Positions 27,879-36,835 are shown, numbered from the stretch's first letter. The stretch is 49,975 bases of DNA from Candidatus Bathycorpusculum termitum (GCA_031254875.1 JAIRTW010000022.1:1-49975); one strand, 5' to 3'. The notes: generated by a model not told the origin, from the letters alone. Program-made: numbers and translations.

Positions 27879-28821
27879 ATGGACGACAAAAACATCCAAT
27901 TATTTGAAAATAAACGCATTCGTACAGTGTGGAACGAAGAAAAACAAGAATGGTACTTTTCAATTATTGATGTTATTGAAGTGTTAACCGATACAGATAA
28001 TCCACGGCGCTATTGGAGTGATTTAAAACGAAAGATGAAATCCGAAGGCAGCCAACTGTACGAAAAAATCGTACAGTTGAAAATGCCTGCACCAGACGGC
28101 AAAATGCGACAAACAGATGTTGCAGATACTGAACAGATTTTACGCATTATACAGTCCATACCCTCACCCAAAGCAGAGCCGTTTAAGATGTGGCTTGCAG
28201 TCGTTGGAAAAGATAGGATTGATGAAACAATAGACCCTGAAATGGCTATTGATCGCGCGTTTGCTACGTATCTACGGAAGGGTTACTCGAAAGACTGGAT
28301 AAATCAGCGTATTTTGACTCTTCGGGTGCGAAATGAGTTAACTTCGGAGTGGGATGAACGGGGAGTTAAAGAGGGCAAAGAGTATGCAATTCTAACGGAT
28401 GAAATTTCCAAAGCTTGGAGTGGAATGACGACAAGGCAATATAAGAGGCAACCTCCGGAAACCCACATTTTACCCCCAAACAGGGCATATAACAGCGTTT
28501 CAAACCATATTTAGAAGGTTTTCGGAGGCTGCCAAGAGTTTTAAAGGCTTAAAGAAGGAAAATTTGAGGGATAACATGACAACACTTGAACTTGTGTTAA
28601 ATATGCTTGGTGAGGCAACTACAACGGAAATCTCAAAAAAAGAAAAACCAAATACTTTTGAGAGAAATAGAGCGGTGGCAAAGCGTGGTGGTAGTGCTGC
28701 TGGAGTTGCACGAAAAGCAGTTGAAGCGCAAACAGGTAAACCGGTTATAACTTCCAAGAAGGCTGTTGATTTTGCACGGCTCCTTACGGACGCAATAGAA
28801 GATAATAAGGATACGGAGTAA
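27879..28821 (+). pseudogene. BRO-N/DinD-like antirepressor-type gene interrupted by a MITE
   Basis: The N-terminal part (27879-28446) reads as a BRO-N domain (NKRIRTVWNEEKQEWYFSIIDVIEVLTDTDNPRRYW, AEPFKMWLAVVGKDRIDE), found in phage antirepressors and DinD-like proteins. It then runs into a foreign 87-base element and stops at 28514. The remainder (28538-28821) continues in another frame as FKGLKKENLRDNMTTLELVL...RAVAKRGGSAAGVARKAVE. Removing the element and one copy of its AAGA duplication joins the parts as QYK-SFKGLKKEN and restores a 283-residue protein. The upstream GGAG and TATA box are intact, so a truncated protein of 211 residues may still be made. BRO-family genes are typical of mobile elements. 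Confidence 0.88.
28447..28533. mobile_element. 87-base MITE inserted in the BRO-family gene
   Basis: The ends are GGCAACCTCCGGAAACC and the inverted counterpart of GGTTTTCGGAGGCTGCC, matching at 15 of 17 positions. The element is flanked on both sides by AAGA (28443-28446 and 28534-28537), a four-base target duplication. It has no coding capacity. Its removal exactly restores the interrupted reading frame, which is strong evidence for insertion. No autonomous partner with these ends was noticed in the window. Confidence 0.85.
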
Positions 28822-28944
28822 AGCTCTTCCTACAGGAGCGTCTAAATTTTTTGGTTCTGTTTAATCACGGAATTTGTCTGTTCTGTTGAGTAACGGTTTT
28901 TACGTAAAAAGAAATGGGAAATTTGCGAAGAGGAGCGAGTGGTT

Positions 28945-28960
28945 ATGGCGATATCGCCAT
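28945..28960. repeat. Perfect 16-base palindrome
   Basis: ATGGCGATATCGCCAT is perfectly self-complementary. It resembles the inverted repeat at 26976-26991 and shares an upstream A-rich motif with it. Confidence 0.6.
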
Positions 28961-29090
28961 GAACGGACGGGTTCGTCTCAACCCACTGCAAATGTTATGG
29001 CGGTCAAACACTGACTGTTTTCTGGTGCAGAACTGGAGAATGACTTGAACGTTTTTGAATGTCTGGTTTATTATTAATACACAGCGTCCT

Positions 29091-29157
29091 ATTCTGCACT
29101 AAACCACAAGCATTATAACACCAGCATGCAGACATAATACAGGTGCAGAACGGAGGG
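29091..29157. repeat. Intergenic repeat R1
   Basis: The unit begins TTCTGCACTAAACCACAAG, continues CATTATAACACCAGCATGCAGA and ends GGTGCAGAACGGAGGGG. Diverged relatives are R2 and R3. The ends (TTCTGCAC and GTGCAGAA) are inverted with respect to each other. Confidence 0.55.
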
Positions 29158-29226
29158 GTAATAGGTCAGTCAGTTTTGATCTCCATCTCTGATTCATCTG
29201 TTTGCTCACCCCCTCCATTCTGCACC
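29142..29226. repeat. Long inverted repeat, MITE-like
   Basis: GGTGCAGAACGGAGGGGT (29142-29159) is mirrored by ACCCCCTCCATTCTGCACC (29208-29226), giving a stem of about 18 pairs with one mismatch and one extra base. The ends lie 85 bases apart, close in size to the 87-base MITE, but the end sequences differ and no target duplication is evident. Confidence 0.6.
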
Positions 29227-29425
29227 AAAGTAAAGTTTTTAGTAGCATAATGAATATTATTTTTTTCGGTTAGAGCAGGATAATTCTGAAGGGGTTGACA
29301 GTTCATCTTTCTGCTCTGCGCTATTGGGGATAAATTCGGATGCCGCAATCTTACAATCAGGCATATACGGTATTAGTGCGGCGGGAAACCCGCGCACAAC
29401 ACGAAGATACAAAGCATTTTTTCCC

Positions 29426-29493
29426 GTTCTACACTATTAAACCACAAGTATTATAACGTAAGTATGTAGATAACAATAACTGTGCAGTGCAGG
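29426..29493. repeat. Intergenic repeat R2
   Basis: A diverged copy of R1: TTCTACACTATTAAACCACAAG at the left (first 20 bases quoted as TTCTACACTATTAAACCACA), TATTATAACGTAAGTATGTAGA in the middle and TGTGCAGTGCAGGG at the right. Confidence 0.5.
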
Positions 29494-29530
29494 GAACATC
29501 ATAATACACCTTACATAATCGCCACAATCC

Positions 29531-29609
29531 CTGCTCTGCACCACGACCACCACACTCGCGTAAACGTTATAACACCAACATACAAACGACAGAACAATGC
29601 AGAACAGAC
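29531..29609. repeat. Intergenic repeat R3
   Basis: A third diverged copy: CTGCTCTGCACCACGACC at the left, CGTTATAACACCAACATAC in the middle and AATGCAGAACAGAC at the right. Confidence 0.5.
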
Positions 29610-29854
29610 GACAGATCCCCAGCTTATATCTCACCCCAGCTTTTCAGTCTGCACTATTTATTCAACTTGTGTGAGTTTTATGCCTTGACCCTACAACGCC
29701 TAAAACCGACACACAAATAATTTTATGGAGTTACTTGTACCCTAAACAACAAAAGAGGGCCCCAAACAAAGATATCACACACTACCTAACGTTTCTTGTT
29801 GTTTTTTGCAGAGTCAATTTTAAGTTCGGGTGTTTAAATCTATATTTGAGCACT

Positions 29855-30781
29855 ATGTCCTCCAGAGAAGTTCTCATCAAAGCCTCAGGTCTAACTAAGA
29901 AATATGGTGAATTCACCGCAGTGGATCATATCGATTTTGAGATATACCGAGGGGAATGTGTTGGTTTTTTGGGACCCAATGGCGCAGGTAAAACAACAAC
30001 TGTACGCATGATGTATTGTTTTCTTATGCCCACCTCAGGCATACTTAAAGTGGCAGGGTTAGACATTAACACAAAATGCCGCGAAATCAAGGCATTGGTT
30101 GGAGTGGCGCAACAGGAGGATAACTTGGATCCAGACTTTACCGTTATAAAAAACCTCACTGTTTATGCCCGGTACTTTGATATTCCCAAAGCAGAGGCGC
30201 TTAAACGAGCGGAAGAGTTGCTTAGGTTTTTTCAGCTGGAAGAAAAACGGGATGTTTCCATCATGGCACTCTCTACGGGTATGAAGCGCAGATTAATTTT
30301 TGCTCGGGCGCTACTCAATAAGCCGCAGGTTCTGCTCCTAGATGAGCCCACTACAGGACTGGATCCACAGGCGCGGCATCTGGTTTGGGATGAAGTACGG
30401 CAACTCAAAAAACAGCAGGTAACAGTGATTTTAACTACGCATTATATGGATGAGGCTCAAATTCTTTGTGATCGTATCTTAATTGTGGATCAGGGCAGAA
30501 TTATCGAGCAGGGCACCCCTGCGGAACTCATCAAAAAACATGTAGGTCGTGAAGTCTTAGAAGTGGACTATAACGAAAAGCTGGTGCCGCTTCTCAAGGA
30601 GGTGTTTGTGAATGCGCGTATCGAGCGGCTTGGTGATCGTATACAGGTATTTACCGATCAGCCGCATGGTGTGTTTGAGGGTTTTTTAAAAGAGCACAAA
30701 CTGCAAAACGTTTCCATACGTAACGCCAACATTGAAGATGTTTTCTTGAAATTAACTGGCAGAGGTCTAAGAGAAGCATGA
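29855..30781 (+). CDS. ABC transporter ATP-binding protein (NodI/DrrA-like)
   Basis: Walker A GPNGAGKTT lies near residue 43, signature LSTGMKRRL (SGG replaced by STG), Walker B VLLLDEPTTGLD and H-loop TTHYMDEAQ. The C-terminal extension with EDVFLKLTGRGL marks the DrrA/NodI group. I chose the ATG at 29855, giving 308 residues; a TTG at 29846 or 29735 would lengthen it, but the family begins with ...ASGLTKKYGEF a few residues after this ATG. It overlaps the permease gene by four bases. Confidence 0.93.
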   Translation: MSSREVLIKASGLTKKYGEFTAVDHIDFEIYRGECVGFLGPNGAGKTTTVRMMYCFLMPTSGILKVAGLDINTKCREIKALVGVAQQEDNLDPDFTVIKNLTVYARYFDIPKAEALKRAEELLRFFQLEEKRDVSIMALSTGMKRRLIFARALLNKPQVLLLDEPTTGLDPQARHLVWDEVRQLKKQQVTVILTTHYMDEAQILCDRILIVDQGRIIEQGTPAELIKKHVGREVLEVDYNEKLVPLLKEVFVNARIERLGDRIQVFTDQPHGVFEGFLKEHKLQNVSIRNANIEDVFLKLTGRGLREA

Positions 30782-31629
30782 GCAAAACCCACATTCGCGC
30801 GTCACCTGCAAAACTCTCCATACCCCACCTGTCTTATCGGGTGTGGATAGTATGGCGCCGCAATGTCGATGTGTTTTTCAAAACTATCAAGGTTAACTTT
30901 TTTCCCTCACTTTTAGAGCCGATTCTCTACCTCTTTGCCTTTGGCTTTGGTTTGGGCGGCTTTATCCCCGACATAGCTGGGCAACCCTACATCAACTTTA
31001 TTGCACCTGCACTGGTGGCGGTTGCTATTATGAATGGCTCCTTTTTTGAATGCACTTTTGCCTCGTTTGTGCGTATGTATTTCCAAAAAACCTTTGATGC
31101 CATTGTTGCTACACCGGTGAGTGTGGAAGAAGTTGTCGCTGGTGAAATGCTCTGGGGGGCCACACGTGCCACCATAAACGCAACCATTGTACTGGTGGTT
31201 GTTGCCGTGGCAGGGTTGTTTACGCCGGTACCGCTGGTTAGCTCTCCGCTGTTTCTGCTTGCTGTACCCATCGCCTTTTTGGGCGGGTTGCTTTTTTCAG
31301 CCATCGCCATGTGCTTCACCGCCGCCGCACCCAACATTGACTTCTTTAACTATCCCTCATTTCTCTTTTTGACCCCGATGTTTTTTTTGTGTGGAACCTT
31401 TTTTCCTCTAACTTCTCTCCCGATTGTTGCACAGAGCTTAGCTATGGCAATTCTGCCCCTGACACATATCGTCAATGTCATACGTGCTGTTTTGGTAGGT
31501 GGCGTGGAACCGATTTGGGGTTTAAGCACCGGGGCTCTTTTATCAGTCAGCCTTGTCTGGTTGACAGTCGTCACAGTTGCCTTCTTTATACTAAGCATCA
31601 ATTTGATGAAAAAACGTTTAACCAGCTAA
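30778..31629 (+). CDS. ABC-2 type transporter permease (NodJ-like)
   Basis: The 283-residue protein has six membrane segments. The YRVWIVWRRNVDVFFKTIKVN helix and EPILYLFAFGFGLG at the N-terminus, AIMNGSFFECTFASFVRMYFQKTFDAIVATP in the middle and the FFLCGTFFPLTSLP loop are the NodJ/ABC-2 hallmarks. It overlaps the ATPase gene by ATGA. This is the third ABC-2 exporter pair in the window. Confidence 0.94.
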   Translation: MSKTHIRASPAKLSIPHLSYRVWIVWRRNVDVFFKTIKVNFFPSLLEPILYLFAFGFGLGGFIPDIAGQPYINFIAPALVAVAIMNGSFFECTFASFVRMYFQKTFDAIVATPVSVEEVVAGEMLWGATRATINATIVLVVVAVAGLFTPVPLVSSPLFLLAVPIAFLGGLLFSAIAMCFTAAAPNIDFFNYPSFLFLTPMFFLCGTFFPLTSLPIVAQSLAMAILPLTHIVNVIRAVLVGGVEPIWGLSTGALLSVSLVWLTVVTVAFFILSINLMKKRLTS

Positions 31630-31770
31630 TTGACTACCTGTAATATGTCAGCAACATCGTACTCAACAATATGCTATGTAGAAGCCCTACATGCCTCAGC
31701 AAAACAAAATAATAAAGATCACAAGCTTGATTGTCTGACTTCCTATCGGCCATAGGCTAAACAACTAAAT

Positions 31771-31799
31771 ATCAGTTTGTCTGACTGATGTTTAGAGGA
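31771..31799 (+). promoter_or_regulatory. Inverted repeat and ribosome binding site before the second DUF996 gene
   Basis: ATCAGTTTGTCTGACTGAT (31771-31789) is a 6+7+6 inverted repeat. The embedded TTGTCTGACT also occurs at 31731-31740. AGAGGA at 31794-31799 is a Shine-Dalgarno and places the start at the ATG at 31806 rather than at 31788. Confidence 0.4.
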
Positions 31800-31805
31800 A
31801 AAACA

Positions 31806-32480
31806 ATGAACTTTGACACAAGCAAAACAATAGGCGGTATAGGTGCGATCCTGGCGTTCATCAGTGTATGCATGTCGGTACTCTTTAGTTACTCGGGTAT
31901 CATAGGATTTGTAGGCATAATTTTGATGGTAGTGGGTTTACATGGTTTAAGTGGCCACTACCGTGAACCCGGTATCTTCAAATACACCCTCATCGGCGTA
32001 GTTGCTGGTGTAGTCGGCATATTTTTAGGGGTGATTGTTTTTTTCACCGTTTTCTTATCAAACGTTAACCCTCTGCTACATCAGCTGTACCCCGGCTGGG
32101 ATGGCAATTTAGCATCACTTGCAACTATGACCCCTGACGCAAGTCAATTAACACCAGACAAAATCGACCCTGCAACAATTTACCCCGTTGTAACCAGCAC
32201 AGTTATCATGCTTGCCATCATGTGGATTTTCGCCATCATAGCAACCTACTTTATCAGACGATCCCTAAAACAGCTCAGCGAAAAATCAAACGTCGGCTTA
32301 TTTGGAACGGCAGGCACCCTACTACTCATCGGCGCATTCTTAACTATCATTGCTATAGGCGTTATTCTAATCTGGATAGCCATTCTGCTTTTAGCAATCG
32401 CATTCTTCCAGATTAAACATCAAGAGCCAAACACACCCCCATATGATACATATCAACCACAGACACCACCTCAACAATAG
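31806..32480 (+). CDS. DUF996 membrane protein (no zinc ribbon)
   Basis: The 224-residue protein has the DUF996 layout also seen at 14391-15062: SKTIGGIGAILAFISV, then IIGFVGIILMVVGLHGLSGHYREPGIFKYTLIGVVAGVVG, a longer extracellular-type loop (about residues 86-118) and two late segments near 160-200 ending IAFFQIKHQ. It ends in a short Pro/Gln tail where the paralogue carries a zinc ribbon. The function is unknown. The start follows AGAGGA. Confidence 0.88.
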   Translation: MNFDTSKTIGGIGAILAFISVCMSVLFSYSGIIGFVGIILMVVGLHGLSGHYREPGIFKYTLIGVVAGVVGIFLGVIVFFTVFLSNVNPLLHQLYPGWDGNLASLATMTPDASQLTPDKIDPATIYPVVTSTVIMLAIMWIFAIIATYFIRRSLKQLSEKSNVGLFGTAGTLLLIGAFLTIIAIGVILIWIAILLLAIAFFQIKHQEPNTPPYDTYQPQTPPQQ

Positions 32481-32497
32481 CTAACTAACAACTCTTC

Positions 32498-32504
32498 TTT
32501 TTTT
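32498..32504 (+). terminator. T-tract after the second DUF996 gene
   Basis: A run of seven T residues lies 18 bases after the stop, in the space before a convergent gene. It fits an archaeal oligo-T terminator. Confidence 0.4.
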
Positions 32505-32659
32505 ATCAGATAACTTTAAATCAACAACTATACCCGCATTTTGCATAACAACATTACCGAGCAAAGTTTACAACACAACAAAAAATTGCAGAACCACAAG
32601 AATGCACAGTACAAAAAATAATCAAGATAAAAAAGGAAAGAGGGTCGTATGTGTTGAAC

Positions 32660-35275
32660 TTATCTTTTTCGTCTAAGCAGTATAACTCCAACCGCAACCG
32701 CCACAACCGCTAATACCACAGCTATAACCACGGCATACATGGCCCAATTCATACCGCTATCGGAGGGGTTGTTTAGCGATGATTCATTATCGAGTTCTAG
32801 GGTTATTGTGTGTATGCTGTGTGTATAGGAGAGAATTATTAACCATGAGTCACCTATGGATTTACTGCTAAAGGTCACTACTTCGCTGTTGTCTATGTAG
32901 GCTTTAAGTGTGGATATGTTGTTTAGTACGGCTTTGGGAATGTAGATGTTTACGTAGCCAGCTGTGCCTGTGGGACCTTCTGCAGTGAAGGATAGGGTTT
33001 TGTTGTCGGGGTTAAATGTGAATTGGCGTATTGTAGAGTTGGAGTTTAGGGTAAACACGTTGCTTTCGGGGTTCTCGGGGTTATCAGGTGTGAGAGCCAT
33101 GTTTATTGTTTTTTCAGCCGCGGCCGTTGTTTGGGTTGCTTCAATTGTTGCTTTGATTAAATAGTCACCAGTAACAGAGGGCATCCAAGCGGCTGCAAAA
33201 CTACCATCAGAGGTGGTCTGCACTAGTGTTAGGCTCTCCCAGGTACGACCGCCTGTAACGCTGTAGGAAATAAGAACGGATTCATCTGATAGCGGATTGC
33301 CGTTTAAGGATACGCCGCCGTTGATGTTGACTCTAAAGTTGCCGCCTGTAACTGTACTTATGCAGGAAAGATCTATGCTGGATGTTGGCATAGGCGGACG
33401 AGAGGTGGGAATAGGTGTGGTTGTAGGTATTGAAGAAGCAGTTGGCTGGGCAGTTGTGGTAGGTGTAGGGCTGGGTGGGGGGTTAATCGGTGCGGTAACA
33501 TTTATGGCTATTGAGAGTATACGCTCAGAATCTTCAAATGCGATGTAATGTGCGCCTCCGCTGGTTTGGGGGATTGTAACGGTTGTTTCAAAAGAGCCGG
33601 CGGCGTTTGTTGTTGTTGTGCCGAGGATTTGGGCGTTTAACCAATCGTCGCTCGTGACAGTTCCGGGGAAATATGATGTGCCGATAATGGGGGTGTTGTC
33701 GAATCGAATATAAATTATGTCGTTTGAATGGAACCAGTTGCCCAAAACGCGCAAGCTGTCTCCGGGACGTACGTTCACTTGTAAGGAAAGATTGGTGCCG
33801 TCACCAAAGAGCCCGTAGGAGGCAACTGTGTTTCCAACCTGTTTTAATCCGCGCCAGAATTGAGTGTAATCAGCATATGCATATGGGAAAGAGCCTATTT
33901 CAGTACAGAAAGAAATTGCTGTAGAGCCATTGGACTCGCCGCTATATCCAGCTTTATTCAAGTCGGGGATTTTGGTGTTAAATGAGATTCTGCCCGTGGA
34001 ATCAGAGGTTGTGCTTGCCCAATAGTTCCAAGTGTTAAAGGAGGAATCTAAATAGTAAATGTTGATGGGGGTATTTGCAGGATAGAGTGAACCAGTGAAT
34101 TGGACATCAGCGCCGCCGGGTCCGGAGGCAGGTGAGATCTGGAGGTGGGCTTTGGATACAAAGATTTTAACGGTGATTCGGGTTTCGGAATCTTCAATGG
34201 CGATGTAGTGTTCTCCAGCATAAGCGGTTTGAGGAATAGTTACAGTGGTTCTAAAAGAACCATTTATGCTAGAACTGGTTGAACCGATAATTTTCGCGTT
34301 CGCCCACTCATCGCTTGTTACCGTTCCCGCAATAGTGTCACTGTCCCAGCGGAGGTATATTTGGTCACGGGAGTGGAACCATTTGCCTTCTATAACAATA
34401 GTATCACCGGTCATGGTTTTGACGCTTTGCAGGTTTGTTCCATTGCCAAATAGTCCATAGGCAGTTTGGTCTCCAACAGTTTTTAGGCCTCTTGCATATT
34501 CATTATAGTTTGCGTAGCTGTATATACTACCAGGAACTCCGGCGGTTTGGGCTCTATATTGAATTTGAGTATAAGTTTCGGTGCAGTCATAACCGCTGAG
34601 GGATTTTCTTAAGTCAGGTGCAACTGAATTAACGCTTATCCGTCCATTTGCGTCAGCAGTCGTTTCGGTCATTAAACGCCAATAGTTAAAGGTTTGATCG
34701 TAATATTGGATGCTGACTTGTGCCCCTGCAGGGTAGCCAGAACCGGTAAAAGTGAGTGGAACTCCGCCTGGACCTGCAGAGGGGGAGACATTTAGGGTTG
34801 TATTATAGGTTATCGCATTAACTGTCAGATAGGTGTCTGTTACAGCCGTTCTGCTACTGACATCGTCAAATACTTTTATGTAATAGTTACCAGGTGCAAC
34901 AGTAGCGGGGATTGTGCCGTTAACCCAATAGTTTCCTACAATCCAAGAATCTAAACCTGAGGTATAGGTATGGATTACGTCTGCGTCAGCTATATCATAA
35001 ACCGAGAATGAGGGCGTGTAAACGTACCCTGAAGACGCTGAAGGGCTATTGTCCGTGCCTAAAATTAAAAAGGCCCGATCCCCGGTCCATGTGACCCCGC
35101 CAAAGTAGAGGTTTACGTTACCTCCAGCTACAATCTGCTGGCCGGGGGTGGTTGCCGTTCTACTGTTAATGGTGATAAATCCGCTTGAAGACGTCACCGA
35201 GGTAATAAAATATGGAAATGTAAGTGTTAGTATAAGAGAAATTATCAAAACGACACTTAATTTACGTTTTAACAT
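32660..35275 (-). CDS. Cell-surface protein with twin beta-domain repeats and C-terminal anchor (871 aa)
   Basis: The protein has a signal peptide (residues 1-29) and a C-terminal membrane segment followed by LLRRKR, so most of it is outside the cell. Two related units of about 200 residues begin near 157 (SPSAGPGGVPLTFTGSGYPAGAQVSIQYYDQTFNYW) and 380 (SPASGPGGADVQFTGSLYPANTPINIYYLDSSFNTW). Each continues with RGLK.VG...YGLFG(N/D)GTNL, WFHS.D.IY.R.D and SDEW/SDDW...ITVTIPQT-like strands, here paraphrased. A Thr/Pro-rich stretch (about 602-640) is a likely glycosylated spacer. Another Ig-like domain precedes the anchor. It is a structural or binding surface protein; no enzyme motif is visible. 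Confidence 0.85.
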   Translation of the reverse strand: MLKRKLSVVLIISLILTLTFPYFITSVTSSSGFITINSRTATTPGQQIVAGGNVNLYFGGVTWTGDRAFLILGTDNSPSASSGYVYTPSFSVYDIADADVIHTYTSGLDSWIVGNYWVNGTIPATVAPGNYYIKVFDDVSSRTAVTDTYLTVNAITYNTTLNVSPSAGPGGVPLTFTGSGYPAGAQVSIQYYDQTFNYWRLMTETTADANGRISVNSVAPDLRKSLSGYDCTETYTQIQYRAQTAGVPGSIYSYANYNEYARGLKTVGDQTAYGLFGNGTNLQSVKTMTGDTIVIEGKWFHSRDQIYLRWDSDTIAGTVTSDEWANAKIIGSTSSSINGSFRTTVTIPQTAYAGEHYIAIEDSETRITVKIFVSKAHLQISPASGPGGADVQFTGSLYPANTPINIYYLDSSFNTWNYWASTTSDSTGRISFNTKIPDLNKAGYSGESNGSTAISFCTEIGSFPYAYADYTQFWRGLKQVGNTVASYGLFGDGTNLSLQVNVRPGDSLRVLGNWFHSNDIIYIRFDNTPIIGTSYFPGTVTSDDWLNAQILGTTTTNAAGSFETTVTIPQTSGGAHYIAFEDSERILSIAINVTAPINPPPSPTPTTTAQPTASSIPTTTPIPTSRPPMPTSSIDLSCISTVTGGNFRVNINGGVSLNGNPLSDESVLISYSVTGGRTWESLTLVQTTSDGSFAAAWMPSVTGDYLIKATIEATQTTAAAEKTINMALTPDNPENPESNVFTLNSNSTIRQFTFNPDNKTLSFTAEGPTGTAGYVNIYIPKAVLNNISTLKAYIDNSEVVTFSSKSIGDSWLIILSYTHSIHTITLELDNESSLNNPSDSGMNWAMYAVVIAVVLAVVAVAVGVILLRRKR

Positions 35276-35280
35276 ATGAA

Positions 35281-35308
35281 ACCCTAAAGTAGGGTAATAT
35301 AATAGCGC
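35281..35308 (-). promoter_or_regulatory. Promoter of the 871-aa surface protein with inverted repeat
   Basis: ACCCTAAAGTAGGGT (35281-35295) is an inverted repeat just upstream of the ATG, and on the minus strand its AGGGT half also serves as the ribosome-binding region. A TATA box (CTATTATATTAC) lies at about 35297-35308. The overlap would allow a repressor or RNA hairpin to control translation. Confidence 0.4.
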
Positions 35309-35488
35309 TTATTAACATTTACTGATAGAAAAATATTTAAGTGAACATACTATGACTGAAAAGGCGTTTAGGCACAAATTCTTTAATATTTTTTAAAAAA
35401 AAAAGCATGAAATCATGAGGCATCAATTTTGGGAGTTTAGGGCGTAAGAAATTTATCAAACAAAGGAATCATTAGGTTGAGGCATAAA

Positions 35489-36835
35489 ATGAAGAAGCTA
35501 TACCTCGCAGTCATCGCAGTATTCATCATCGTTTTGATTTCGCTGTCGGGATTTCTCATTAACACACAAAGGCCAGCGGGTGAGTCTGAAACCCCCCAAG
35601 CATTTGTGGGCATAGCATACTGTGGAAACACTGTTGCAGAGGGCAAACAGCTGATTGATAAAGTCAAAGATTACACTAACCTCTTTGCGCTACAGTCAGG
35701 CTTACTTCAAAGAGATCTGCCAAGTGTTGAAGAATTAGGCAACTATGCAATTGACGCCGGAATGTATTTTCTGCCCTCATTTGGCGAGTTTGTTGAAGCG
35801 CCTCTTTCAGATTGGCTTGATTCTGTGAAAACAAAATGGGGCGACCACCTCTTAGGAGTATATCATGGAGATGAGCCGGGAGGCAAAATGCTCGACGACA
35901 ACGTCAAATTTAAAGACCCCCTCACCGGTGACGCCATAACAAAGACCAAATACGGCGATATTGTCGTGCAAAAATCCAACGGTATAATAATCAGCTATCA
36001 GCTTAACGGCGCCATACGCCTATCCGAACCTGCCCCCGCCGACAGCACCTCAGATATCAATAGTGAAAAAGTATTTTATGCAAACGGCACAGTTGAAGTT
36101 ATCAAAGCAGCACCCAACGGCTTTAGCTTCCAAACATACCAGCAACTACAAGAGTTACGGGTCTTCAAAGATATAGATGAAACAGTTCAAAGATTCTATG
36201 CACGAGATAAAAACAAGATGGATTTTCTAAGAGATAAAACCCAAGTCTTCACATCCGATTATGCACTGTACTGGTTTGATTACCTATCAGGCTACGATGT
36301 GATGCTGAGTCAAATTGGATGGAACATCAGCATAAACCAACAGATAGCACTTCTAAGGGGCGCTGCAACTGCACAACAGAAGGACTGGGGAGTAATCATA
36401 ACATGGATGTATCAACATCCACCGTTTCTTGACAGCGGCACCGAAATTTTCAATCAGCTAAAAACCTCCTATGAATGCGGGGCCAAATACTTACTCGTAT
36501 TTGACTACTACACTGAAAACTCGGGACCATATGGCACAATGCAGGAAGAACATTTTGATGCCATGAAATCATTTTGGAATGATGTTGTTAAAAATCCCAA
36601 AGTACTTCAGGGATCAATCAAAGCAGACACACTAGTGGTTTTTCCAAAAAATTACGGGTGGGGAACCAGATGGGCAGAAGACAAAATATGGGGTATCTAC
36701 AAAGCCGACAAACAAACACAGCAACTTTGGACGCTAATGCAGACAACCTTAGAAAAACACGGATTAGCAACAGACATCATCTATGATGACACAGACTATC
36801 CGCCTTCAGCAACATATCAAAACATCTACCGATGA
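35489..36835 (+). CDS. Secreted or membrane-anchored glycosidase-like protein (paralogue 2)
   Basis: This 448-residue protein is related along its length to the protein at 22685-23830. Shared segments include KVKDYTNLFAL, LLGVYHGDEPGG (DEPGG at 128-132), FTSDYALYWFDY, WGVIITWMYQHPPFLDSG, CGAKYLLVFDY and YGTMQEEHFDAMKSFW. It differs by an insertion of about 75 residues directly after DEPGG. The N-terminus has a signal or anchor segment (about 4-24). I chose the ATG at 35489 because GAGG lies six bases ahead; a TTG at 35477 would add four residues. The fold is most like a TIM-barrel hydrolase. The substrate is unknown. Confidence 0.76.
   Translation: MKKLYLAVIAVFIIVLISLSGFLINTQRPAGESETPQAFVGIAYCGNTVAEGKQLIDKVKDYTNLFALQSGLLQRDLPSVEELGNYAIDAGMYFLPSFGEFVEAPLSDWLDSVKTKWGDHLLGVYHGDEPGGKMLDDNVKFKDPLTGDAITKTKYGDIVVQKSNGIIISYQLNGAIRLSEPAPADSTSDINSEKVFYANGTVEVIKAAPNGFSFQTYQQLQELRVFKDIDETVQRFYARDKNKMDFLRDKTQVFTSDYALYWFDYLSGYDVMLSQIGWNISINQQIALLRGAATAQQKDWGVIITWMYQHPPFLDSGTEIFNQLKTSYECGAKYLLVFDYYTENSGPYGTMQEEHFDAMKSFWNDVVKNPKVLQGSIKADTLVVFPKNYGWGTRWAEDKIWGIYKADKQTQQLWTLMQTTLEKHGLATDIIYDDTDYPPSATYQNIYR

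Larger units (their letters stand above)
28822..29854. other. Gene-free region of about 1 kb with several repeat elements
   Basis: It holds the 16-base palindrome at 28945-28960, the long inverted repeat at 29142-29226 and three diverged repeats of a (T)CTGCAC...TTATAAC...TGCAG type (29091-29157, 29426-29493, 29531-29609). The right end carries the promoter region of the ABC gene. Open frames here are short and unconvincing. Confidence 0.6.

Noticed and set aside
29166-29348. 60-residue minus-strand frame in the repeat-rich spacer
   Set aside because: It lies across the long inverted repeat, has no start signals and no recognisable motif.
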